Assembly (NCBI GenBank): GCA_001800515.1
Contig: MGVN01000039.1
Coordinates: forward strand, 1-14,280
Source: Elusimicrobia bacterium RIFOXYB2_FULL_49_7
GTDB taxonomy: Bacteria; Fibrobacterota; OXYB2-FULL-49-7
Direction of reading: 5' to 3'
DNA: 14,280 nt
This document shows, in pieces, positions 7,027 through 14,280 of the stretch. The notes under the pieces were generated by a model that did no database searches, was not told where the DNA came from, and saw only the letters and a program-made list of their open reading frames with translations. Each line of letters starts with the position of its first letter. Positions within the stretch are counted from its first letter, which is position 1. Both the position numbers and the translations under genes were made by a program.

Positions 7027-10000
7027 TTGACTGAAAATAAAGAGAATATCCCGGAAACATTATCGAGAATAAGTATCCGTATCGCCTCTCCCGAGGTAAT
7101 ACGGGGATGGTCCTTTGGTGAGGTCACCAAGCCGGAGACGATCAATTATCGTTCCTATAAGCCGGAAAAAGACGGATTGTTTTGTGAGCGGATTTTTGGA
7201 CCGGTTAAGAATTGGGAATGTTCATGCGGTAAATATAAACGAGTAAGGTATCGTGGTGTCGTTTGCGATCGATGTGGCGTTGAAGTGACCCATTCTCGAG
7301 TACGGCGTGAACGTATGGGACATATTGAACTTGCTGTACCGGTGGCGCATATCTGGTTCTTTCGTTCCATGCCGAGCAAGATTGGGTATGTGCTCGGTAT
7401 GAGCACCTTAAGCTTAGAACGAGTGATATATTACGAGAATTATATTGTTTTGGAAGCGGGAGATTCTGGAAAAGCCTATAAAGAGTTGTTATCCGAAGAC
7501 GAATATAGCGAATTGGTTGAATCCGGTAAAAGTTTTCGGGCGGAAATGGGCGCAGCTGCCATTAGAGAAATTTTGTTAGCGGTTGATTTGGCAACATTGG
7601 CAACCGACCTTCGAGAAGTTGTTAAGCGTGATAAATCCGAGCAGAGACGATTAGAGGCAATGAAGAGATTGAAAATTGTTGAGGCATTCCGAAAGTCTGG
7701 GAATAAGCCGGAATGGATGGTTTTAGATGTACTGCCGGTTATCCCTCCTGATTTGCGCCCACTTGTTCCGCTTGAAGGAGGGCGGTTTGCTACTTCCGAC
7801 TTGAACGATTTATATCGGCGAGTTGTTAATAGAAATAATCGATTAAAGAAATTGATTGAAGTTGAAGCGCCTGAAGTCATTTTAAGAAATGAAAAGAGAA
7901 TGCTTCAAGAAGCGATTGATGCGCTTTTTGATAATGGTAGACGGACATATACATTACGAGGAGAAGGAAAAGCGCCCCTTAAATCTTTAAGCGAATTATT
8001 AAAAGGAAAACAAGGGCGCTTTCGACAAAACTTACTTGGGAAACGTGTTGATTATTCTGGACGTTCTGTTATTGTTGTTGGGCCAGAGCTTCAAATACAC
8101 CAGTGTGGACTGCCCAAAAATATGGCCTTAGAGTTGTATAAGCCATTTATTATTAGGAAATTAGAAGAAAAAGGGTATGTGCAAACCATTAAAAGTGCAA
8201 AGAAATTTGTAGAAAAAGAACGGCCGGAAGTATGGGATATTCTCGAGGAAATTATTGAGGATCATCCTGTTTTTCTTAATCGAGCACCAACATTGCACAG
8301 ATTGGGCATCCAAGCATTTTATCCGGTTCTTATTGAGGGCAAGGCGATCCGTTTGCATCCTTTTGTATGTGCAGCATTCAATGCGGACTTCGATGGAGAC
8401 CAGATGGCGGTTCATTTACCCCTTTCTCCGGAAGCGCAATTAGAGGCACGGGTCATTATGCTTTCATCGCATAATATTTTACATCCCGCCACGGGTCGCC
8501 CCTTGGCAGAGCCAAGCCAGGATGTGGTAATTGGATGTTATTATCTGACCAAGGAACGGCCAATTGTAAAAAAACGCGACAATTTGCCCGCGACAATTTT
8601 TCGGAATGTGGAAGAGATCGTATTGGCATTGGAGCATAAAGCGATTGTACTTCATGAATTTATTAAATTGGAATATAATGGCCAGGTGATTAAAACCACT
8701 CCCGGTAGAGCCATTTTTAATGACACGCTTCCGGACGAGTTGCGATTTGTTAATGAAACAATGAATAAAGGTCGCTTGCGGAATGTGATCAGTCGTTATC
8801 ATGATTTAGCCGGAAAAAGCAGAACCTGTAAATTTCTTGACAAATTGAAGGCTTTAGGATTCGAGTATGCTACTCGTGCCGGAGTGACCGTTTCAATTGA
8901 CGATTTGATTATTCCTGAGGAAAAGCCAAAAATGATTGCCAAGGCGGCAAAGGAGGTCGAAGAGGTTAATCGACAATATTTGAAAAATGTTATTACCGAT
9001 GGAGAACGGTATAATAAAATCATTGATATTTGGACGCATACTACAAATGATGTTGCGGAAGTTTTATTCTCGAGAATGAGTGAGGACTGTGAAGGCTTTA
9101 ATCCGGTTTTCATGATGGCCGATTCAGGTGCGCGAGGTAGTAAGGATCAAGTCAAGCAATTGGCCGGAATGCGCGGCTTAATGGCCAAGCCGCAAAAGAA
9201 AATAACGGGCCAAGTGGGCGAAATTATCGAGAACCCAATTACCTCCAATTTCAAGGAAGGTTTGACGGTTTTAGAGTATTTTATCTCAACGCACGGTGCC
9301 AGAAAAGGGTTAGCGGATACAGCGCTTAAAACCGCGGATGCTGGTTATCTTACACGTCGCCTAGTTGATGTTGCTCAAGATCTCATTATAACGGAAGAAG
9401 ACTGTGGAACCGTTCGTGGGGTGGAGGTTGAGCCTCTTAAAGAAGGCGAGGAGATTGTGGAATCGCTTTCAAGTCGAATTGTTGGACGTTTTCTCCAGAT
9501 GGATGTTTATCACCCGGTTTCTGATAAATTAATAGCAGGTGTCGGTGATTATATAACGAAAGAAATTGCAGAGGCCATTGAGGATGCTGGAATAGAATTG
9601 GTGGCTACTCGTTCTGTACTAACCTGCGAATCGGAAAGAGGTGTTTGTGTTAAGTGTTACGGTAAAAACCTGGCTCTTGGCAAGATTACCGATCTTGGCG
9701 AGGCGGTTGGTGTGATGGCTGCCCAATCAATCGGAGAGCCTGGAACTCAGTTGACATTAAGAACGTTCCATATCGGAGGCACTTCCGGAAGAATTGCATC
9801 TCAATCAAAGATGCTAATGAAAAAAACCGGAAAGATCCGTTTTCAGGATGTAAAGTTTGTAGTTAACAATTCGGAGAAAGTAGTGATAGGGCGTCACGGT
9901 GAATTTTATGCAGAGGATGAAAATGGACGTTTTTTAAATCATTATACGGTTCCTTACGGAGCAAAGTTGAGAATAGAAGATGGGGAGCTTATTCAGAAAG

Positions 10001-11136
10001 ATCGTATTCTTTTTGAATGGGATCCTTATAACCTGCTTATTTTAGCGGATATTGAGGGTATTGTCAAATATTCAGGAATAAAGGAAAAAGAGACGATTCG
10101 TGAAGAATTTGACGAAAATTCAGGCAAGAAAAACCTCGTTATTATGGAGCATCGAAATAAGAAGATACATCCGCATATCCATTTGCTTGATAAAAACGAC
10201 AATAAGCTATCCAATATTTCACTTCCGACAGGCGCCTATCTTATAGCAGAGGATGGTCAAAAGGCGAATCCGGGAGATATTTTAGTTAAGATTCCCCGGG
10301 AATCCAGCAAGACGAGAGATATTACGGGCGGTCTTCCAAGAGTATCAGAGCTGTTTGAGGCAAGGCGTCCAAAAGATCCCGCCGTTGTTTCGGAAATCGA
10401 AGGTGTTGTTTCATTCGGTGATGATGAGCGCGGTCAACGTAAACTTATTGTCACCGCAGATACGGGAGATAATCGCGAATATTTATTACCTCATGGGAAG
10501 CATCTTCGCGTGCATGTGGGGGATCATGTGTTTGCGGGCGAGCGTCTTTGCGAAGGGCCGATTGATCCTCACGATATCTTAAGTATTAATGGTGAAGCTG
10601 CGGTTCAGAAATATCTTGTCAATGAAATACAGGAGGTTTACCGTCTGCAAGGCGTTAATATTAATGATAAGCATATTGGATGTATTGTGCGTCAAATGTT
10701 AAGAAAGGTGCGTATTTCGCAAAGTGGCGACTCTGATTTTATCGAAGGAGAGAGCGTTTCGAGAACAGAGGTTCGTCGTGTCAATCGAGGGCTTGTAGAG
10801 AGCGGAAAAACGCCGGCTCAATATGAACCTCAATTACTGGGTATTACGAAAGCCTCTTTAGCAACCGATAGTTTTATCTCTGCCGCAAGCTTTCAAGAAA
10901 CGACTCGCGTCTTATCGGATGCGTCGGTTTCTGGAAAGGTTGACAGGTTGGTAGGCTTGAAGGAAAATGTTATTATGGGAAATCTGATACCTTGTGGTAC
11001 AGGTGCTAAAGAGTACAGAAAGCTGAGAATCAAGGATCTTGACGCAGAGATTAGATTGGACGCGGAATTAAAGAGTGAGGATATTCTCGAAAAAATTCCC
11101 CAGGAGGGGGAAGTCGGCGAAGAGATAATCTTTTGA
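7027..11136 (+). CDS. rpoC: DNA-directed RNA polymerase subunit beta'
   Basis: Beta' forms the clamp and carries the catalytic magnesium site. From TTG 7027 the product has 1369 residues, like Gram-negative RpoC (E. coli 1407). Zinc site 1 near the N-terminus has C65, C67, C80 and C83. The catalytic NADFDGD is at 452-458 (D454, D456, D458). Zinc site 2 uses C793, C867, C874 and C877. The bridge-helix and trigger-loop region contains [21 protein letters not shown]. It is followed by a long insertion of beta-rich segments (starting about residue 930) before [20 protein letters not shown], which corresponds to lineage-specific SI3 and is absent from Firmicutes. The rest continues normally through [19 protein letters not shown], with no frameshift seen. 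It follows rpoB by 16 bases. Confidence 0.99.
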   Translation: MTENKENIPETLSRISIRIASPEVIRGWSFGEVTKPETINYRSYKPEKDGLFCERIFGPVKNWECSCGKYKRVRYRGVVCDRCGVEVTHSRVRRERMGHIELAVPVAHIWFFRSMPSKIGYVLGMSTLSLERVIYYENYIVLEAGDSGKAYKELLSEDEYSELVESGKSFRAEMGAAAIREILLAVDLATLATDLREVVKRDKSEQRRLEAMKRLKIVEAFRKSGNKPEWMVLDVLPVIPPDLRPLVPLEGGRFATSDLNDLYRRVVNRNNRLKKLIEVEAPEVILRNEKRMLQEAIDALFDNGRRTYTLRGEGKAPLKSLSELLKGKQGRFRQNLLGKRVDYSGRSVIVVGPELQIHQCGLPKNMALELYKPFIIRKLEEKGYVQTIKSAKKFVEKERPEVWDILEEIIEDHPVFLNRAPTLHRLGIQAFYPVLIEGKAIRLHPFVCAAFNADFDGDQMAVHLPLSPEAQLEARVIMLSSHNILHPATGRPLAEPSQDVVIGCYYLTKERPIVKKRDNLPATIFRNVEEIVLALEHKAIVLHEFIKLEYNGQVIKTTPGRAIFNDTLPDELRFVNETMNKGRLRNVISRYHDLAGKSRTCKFLDKLKALGFEYATRAGVTVSIDDLIIPEEKPKMIAKAAKEVEEVNRQYLKNVITDGERYNKIIDIWTHTTNDVAEVLFSRMSEDCEGFNPVFMMADSGARGSKDQVKQLAGMRGLMAKPQKKITGQVGEIIENPITSNFKEGLTVLEYFISTHGARKGLADTALKTADAGYLTRRLVDVAQDLIITEEDCGTVRGVEVEPLKEGEEIVESLSSRIVGRFLQMDVYHPVSDKLIAGVGDYITKEIAEAIEDAGIELVATRSVLTCESERGVCVKCYGKNLALGKITDLGEAVGVMAAQSIGEPGTQLTLRTFHIGGTSGRIASQSKMLMKKTGKIRFQDVKFVVNNSEKVVIGRHGEFYAEDENGRFLNHYTVPYGAKLRIEDGELIQKDRILFEWDPYNLLILADIEGIVKYSGIKEKETIREEFDENSGKKNLVIMEHRNKKIHPHIHLLDKNDNKLSNISLPTGAYLIAEDGQKANPGDILVKIPRESSKTRDITGGLPRVSELFEARRPKDPAVVSEIEGVVSFGDDERGQRKLIVTADTGDNREYLLPHGKHLRVHVGDHVFAGERLCEGPIDPHDILSINGEAAVQKYLVNEIQEVYRLQGVNINDKHIGCIVRQMLRKVRISQSGDSDFIEGESVSRTEVRRVNRGLVESGKTPAQYEPQLLGITKASLATDSFISAASFQETTRVLSDASVSGKVDRLVGLKENVIMGNLIPCGTGAKEYRKLRIKDLDAEIRLDAELKSEDILEKIPQEGEVGEEIIF

Positions 11137-11164
11137 TTTATAAGCAGTAAAGTAAAAGAAAGTT

Positions 11165-11194
11165 TTGACAAGCTCGATTGAAGAAAGCTATTTT
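11165..11194 (+). promoter_or_regulatory. Candidate sigma70-type promoter upstream of rpsL
   Basis: A perfect -35 hexamer TTGACA (11165-11170) is followed after 18 bases by TATTTT (11189-11194), which matches four of six -10 consensus positions. It would start transcription near 11201 with a leader of about 27 bases before rpsL. It lies in the 91-base rpoC-rpsL gap, the second-largest gap in the window. This would let the str genes be transcribed apart from rpoBC. The -10 and spacing are only fair, so this is a prediction. Confidence 0.42.
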
Positions 11195-11227
11195 CTAAAT
11201 CTTTTCTGTAAATGAAAAAGGAGTCCC

Positions 11228-11608
11228 ATGCCTAATGTTTTGCAGTTAATACGAAACGGGCGGATAAAAAAGAAAGTTCGAACGTCTGCACCCGCGTTAA
11301 AAGGTAATCCGCAAAAACGTGGTATTTGTACCAGGGTTTATACGACAACCCCAAAAAAACCAAATTCAGCGCTTAGGAAAGTGGCTCGTGTGAGATTGAC
11401 TAATAAAATGGAAGTTATTTGCTATATTCCCGGAGAGGGGCATAATCTTCAGGAGCATTCAATCGTTTTGATTCGAGGTGGCCGAGTAAAAGACGTGCCG
11501 GGTGTACGTTATCATATTGTACGTGGTGCCTTGGATACGAGTGGTGTTGAGGGGCGTAAGCGAAGTCGTAGTAAATATGGCGTAAAGAAACCGAAGAAGG
11601 CAGCCTAA
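11228..11608 (+). CDS. rpsL: 30S ribosomal protein S12
   Basis: S12 lies at the decoding centre of the 30S subunit and controls accuracy of tRNA selection. The 126-residue product has the standard length (123-126 in most bacteria) and begins [15 protein letters not shown]. The decoding loop [13 protein letters not shown] has lysines 43 and 44, and the second loop [14 protein letters not shown] has K88 and D89 (Met counted). These are the wild-type residues where streptomycin resistance mutations arise, so a sensitive form is predicted. D89 is the aspartate that RimO methylthiolates in other bacteria. AAGGAG at 11218-11223 gives the ATG at 11228 a rather short 4-base spacing. rpsL comes straight after rpoC without the other genes that sometimes intervene, and opens the str cluster. 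Confidence 0.98.
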   Translation: MPNVLQLIRNGRIKKKVRTSAPALKGNPQKRGICTRVYTTTPKKPNSALRKVARVRLTNKMEVICYIPGEGHNLQEHSIVLIRGGRVKDVPGVRYHIVRGALDTSGVEGRKRSRSKYGVKKPKKAA

Positions 11609-11624
11609 TTTAAGGAGTAGTTAC

Positions 11625-12098
11625 ATGTCCCGTAGAAGACGTCCAGTAAAAAGAGAAATAATTCCGGATCCAAAGTATAATAACGAGCTTGTTTCACTCT
11701 TTATGAACGGCATTATGAGAAAAGGGAAAAAAAGTATTGCCGAGAAGATTTTTTATGGTGCAATTGATGAGATTGCTCTCAAAACGAAGCAGGATGGGAT
11801 TGCTATTTTTAAGAAAGCACTTTCTAATGCAAAGCCTACCGTTGAAGTTCGTTCTCGTCGAATTGGAGGGGCGAATTATCAGATTCCTATTGAGGTGCCC
11901 CCCGGACGTCGTACGGCTTTGGCGATTCGGTGGATAATGGAAGGTGCCAATATGCGAAAAGAAAAATCTATGGCCCAGAAGCTTGCTCAGGAATTTATTT
12001 CTGCTTCTAATAATGAAGGCGGGGCTATTAAGAAAAAAGAAGATACTCATAAAATGGCGGAAGCAAATAAAGCCTTTGCTCATTTTCATTGGAGATAG
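11625..12098 (+). CDS. rpsG: 30S ribosomal protein S7
   Basis: S7 nucleates assembly of the 30S head by binding the 3' major domain of 16S rRNA, and it contacts E-site tRNA. The 157-residue product matches the usual 156-157 length. It begins MSRRRRPVKREIIPDPKYNN and has the family blocks LFMNGIMRKGKKSIAEKI, VEVRSRRIGGANYQIP and EVPPGRRTALAIRWI, and it ends with the mRNA/E-site-facing KMAEANKAFAHFHWR. AAGGAG precedes the ATG at 11625. The rpsL-rpsG gap is only 16 bases; in E. coli this spacer is about 100 bases and holds the S7 autoregulatory site, so that control cannot exist here in the same form. Its last codons (TGG AGA) double as the ribosome site for fusA. Confidence 0.98.
   Translation: MSRRRRPVKREIIPDPKYNNELVSLFMNGIMRKGKKSIAEKIFYGAIDEIALKTKQDGIAIFKKALSNAKPTVEVRSRRIGGANYQIPIEVPPGRRTALAIRWIMEGANMRKEKSMAQKLAQEFISASNNEGGAIKKKEDTHKMAEANKAFAHFHWR
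12091..12095 (+). promoter_or_regulatory. fusA ribosome site inside the end of rpsG
   Basis: GGAGA, made from the last two S7 codons before TAG, stands 7 bases before the fusA ATG at 12103. Another ATG at 12099 is out of frame with EF-G. The overlap suggests translational coupling of fusA to rpsG. Confidence 0.7.
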
Positions 12099-12102
12099 AT
12101 GA

Positions 12103-14184
12103 ATGGCTGCTGGTCGCGAATGTCCCATAAAGGATATTCGTAATATTGGTATCATCGCACATATTGATGCCGGAAAGACCACTACAACTGAGAGAATATT
12201 GTTATATTCGGGAAGAATTCATAGGCCTGGAGAAGTACACGAAGGTAATACAATAATGGATTGGATGGATCAGGAAAAAGAACGAGGAATTACGATAACG
12301 GCAGCTTCGACAAGCTGTCGTTGGAAAAATCGTTTAATTAATATTATTGATACCCCGGGGCATGTTGATTTTACTGTTGAGGTTGAACGTTCCCTTCGTG
12401 TTTTAGATGGTGCGGTGGTTGTTTTTTGTTCTGTGGGGGGAGTTCAACCGCAATCTGAAACTGTTTGGCGGCAAGCTGACAAATATGCTGTTCCACGGAT
12501 TGCTTTTATTAATAAAATGGATCGGATTGGAGCGGATTATTTTGCAACTGTTCAGGCGATTCGTGATCGCTTAAATGCTCGGCCCCTTATTTTAGAAATT
12601 CCTATTGGAGAAGAAGATGCTTTTTGTGGTGTTGTTAATTTAGTTTCCATGAAAGCGTGCTATTTTTCAGAAGAGGCTTTCGGAAAAAATATTGTTATTG
12701 AAGAAATTCCTCATCATTTGGAAGAGATGGCTCAGAAGTATAGAGCGTTGATGTTGGAAGAATTATCACATTATAGTGATATCATTCTTGAATGTTTGAT
12801 AGAAGAAAAGAATATTTCGGAAGAGTTGCTGAAAGGTGTAATACGGGAGATAACGCTAAAAACAAAAGTATTTCCGGTGCTATGTGGGAGTGCGTTTAAG
12901 AATAAAGGCGTGCAAAATTTGTTGGATGCGGTTGTCGACTATTTGCCTTCCCCGCTCGATAAAAGTGCGGTTTTAGGATTTTCGGTAAATGATTTTGAAA
13001 GGCGAGAACTGCGGAAGCCAAGTGATGATGAGCCTTTGTCGGCTTTAGCGTTCAAAATTCAAAGCGATCCTTATGTTGGTAAATTAGTTTTTATTCGGGT
13101 TTATTCGGGTAGAACGCGTGTTGGCCAGGTTGTTTATAACCCTACTGCCAATAAACGCGAAAGAGTTCAGAAAATATTCTTAATGCATGCTGATAAACGG
13201 ACGGAAATTGAAGAAATCGGAACAGGTGATATTGTAGCCATTTCAGGGTTAAAGTTAACTCGTACCGGAGATACGCTTTGTGATGATAAGCATCATTTAC
13301 TTTTGGAAAGAATGCATTTTCCAGAGCCGGTTATTCAAATGGCTATTGAGCCCAAAACGAAGGCCGATCAGGAAAGATTGTCGGAGGCCTTGTCGAAATT
13401 AGCGGAAGACGATCCCACCTTTAAGGTGAGAGTAGATGAGAATACGGGGCAGACGGTTCTTTCTGGAATGGGTGAGCTGCATTTGGAAGTTTTGATCACG
13501 CGTTTGCGAAGAGAGTTTAATATTCCGACTCACACAGGGAATCCACAGGTAGCATATAGTGAGACTATCTTTGAAAAAGTCGGTCAGACCTTTCTTTACG
13601 AACGACAGGTTGGAGGGAAGGGGCAATATGCCAAAATTATGTTTGAAGTTGAGCCGTTGTCACCCGGAGAAGGATTCCAATTTCAGAACAAGATAAAGGG
13701 CAATGCCATTCCTCGAGAATTCTTTTCTGCTATCGAAAAAGGTTTTCTCGAGGGAAGTCATTTCGGGCCCTTAGCGGGTTATCCGATGATAGATTTTAGA
13801 GTTGTTTTATTGGGAGGGGCATCCCATCCTGTTGATTCTTCGGATTTAGCTTTTCATATTGCAGCATCGCTTGGAATTCGTGAGGCCTTGCAAAAAGCGT
13901 CGCCGATTCTATTGGAACCGATTATGAAGGTTGATATTACTGTTCCAGAAGAATATACGGGAAATGTAATTGGTGATTTGAATAAGCGTAACTGTCAAAT
14001 CGGACATTTGGAAACGAAGGATGGATTGCAGGTTATATCCACTTCCGTACCATTGGAGAGAATGTTTGGCTATGCTACATCACTTCGTTCTTTATCGCAG
14101 GGCCGGGCTTCCTTTTCAATGGAGTTTGCGCGATATGACAGAGTATCTTCTGAAACGCTGAAACGTATTACTGGAAAAAATTAA
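12103..14184 (+). CDS. fusA: Translation elongation factor G
   Basis: EF-G is the cytoplasmic GTPase that drives ribosomal translocation and, with RRF, ribosome recycling. The 693-residue product is full length (E. coli 704). The G domain is intact: AHIDAGKT at 19-26, switch I RGITIT near 61-66, DTPGH at 83-87 with the catalytic H87, NKMD at 137-140, and the [11 protein letters not shown]5 region. Domain II ([24 protein letters not shown] is its start) and domain III (with GMGELHLEV) follow. Domain IV has its tip histidine at H575 in ASHPVDSS, and domain V ends with [18 protein letters not shown]. The tip loop and the stretch [16 protein letters not shown] differ from the common wording, so the gene might belong to a divergent EF-G subgroup. 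Its str-operon position and complete motifs still favour the main translocase. Confidence 0.97.
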   Translation: MAAGRECPIKDIRNIGIIAHIDAGKTTTTERILLYSGRIHRPGEVHEGNTIMDWMDQEKERGITITAASTSCRWKNRLINIIDTPGHVDFTVEVERSLRVLDGAVVVFCSVGGVQPQSETVWRQADKYAVPRIAFINKMDRIGADYFATVQAIRDRLNARPLILEIPIGEEDAFCGVVNLVSMKACYFSEEAFGKNIVIEEIPHHLEEMAQKYRALMLEELSHYSDIILECLIEEKNISEELLKGVIREITLKTKVFPVLCGSAFKNKGVQNLLDAVVDYLPSPLDKSAVLGFSVNDFERRELRKPSDDEPLSALAFKIQSDPYVGKLVFIRVYSGRTRVGQVVYNPTANKRERVQKIFLMHADKRTEIEEIGTGDIVAISGLKLTRTGDTLCDDKHHLLLERMHFPEPVIQMAIEPKTKADQERLSEALSKLAEDDPTFKVRVDENTGQTVLSGMGELHLEVLITRLRREFNIPTHTGNPQVAYSETIFEKVGQTFLYERQVGGKGQYAKIMFEVEPLSPGEGFQFQNKIKGNAIPREFFSAIEKGFLEGSHFGPLAGYPMIDFRVVLLGGASHPVDSSDLAFHIAASLGIREALQKASPILLEPIMKVDITVPEEYTGNVIGDLNKRNCQIGHLETKDGLQVISTSVPLERMFGYATSLRSLSQGRASFSMEFARYDRVSSETLKRITGKN

Positions 14185-14188
14185 ATAA

Positions 14189-14280
<92 letters not shown>

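Noticed and set aside
11181..11210. Terminator after rpoC
   Set aside because: AGAAA/TTTCT pairing is only 5 bp with no GC-rich stem, and the T-runs are interrupted; it reads better as part of a promoter or leader.
11694..12182. 162-codon open frame on the - strand across rpsG and fusA
   Set aside because: It is antisense to S7 and the EF-G P-loop region; the translation resembles no family I know and the real genes explain the sequence.

Overview
This window is a stretch of conserved translation and transcription genes from a bacterial chromosome, all on the + strand and almost without gaps. The order is rpmG (5' edge), tRNA-Trp, secE, nusG, rplK, rplA, rplJ, rplL, rpoB, rpoC, rpsL, rpsG, fusA and the first 83 bases of tuf. 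It joins what Escherichia coli keeps as separate units: the secE-nusG and rplKAJL-rpoBC clusters, and the str operon (rpsL-rpsG-fusA-tuf).

Organism: the DNA is moderately AT-rich. RpoC carries a long insertion inside the trigger-loop region (SI3 type) and RpoB carries a coiled-coil-like insertion before its active-site lysines (SI2 type). With the gene order, these point to a Gram-negative lineage. The wording of the RpoB and RpoC N-termini reminds me of PVC-related or uncultivated groups such as Omnitrophota, Lentisphaerae or Elusimicrobia. I cannot settle this without a tree, and the phylum assignment is low confidence.

Layout: positions 1-157 encode ribosomal protein L33. A complete tRNA-Trp (CCA anticodon) lies at 177-249, and secE starts only 9 bases after it. 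nusG, L11, L1, L10 and L7/L12 follow to 3151 with gaps of 12-47 bases. The 100-base rplL-rpoB gap holds a perfect 12-bp hairpin. rpoB and rpoC fill 3252-11136 and are separated by 16 bases that carry a strong ribosome binding site. The 91-base rpoC-rpsL gap contains a plausible sigma70-type promoter. rpsL, rpsG, fusA and tuf then run tightly packed to the window edge. No stretch over 300 bases lacks a gene; the two gaps just named are the largest.

The genes supply the core RNA polymerase subunits, the elongation factor that couples polymerase to the ribosome (NusG), the SecYEG subunit SecE, the L11/L10/L7-L12 stalk where translation GTPases bind, two 30S proteins, and the two main elongation GTPases. 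All reading frames look intact, with catalytic and metal-binding residues in place. I see no mobile element, CRISPR array, defence system or other accessory cargo, and no convincing new biological system. The observations worth checking are regulatory or architectural: the tRNA-secE junction, the rplL-rpoB hairpin, the absence of E. coli-style autoregulatory leaders, the internal promoter, the non-ATG starts and some divergence in EF-G domain IV.
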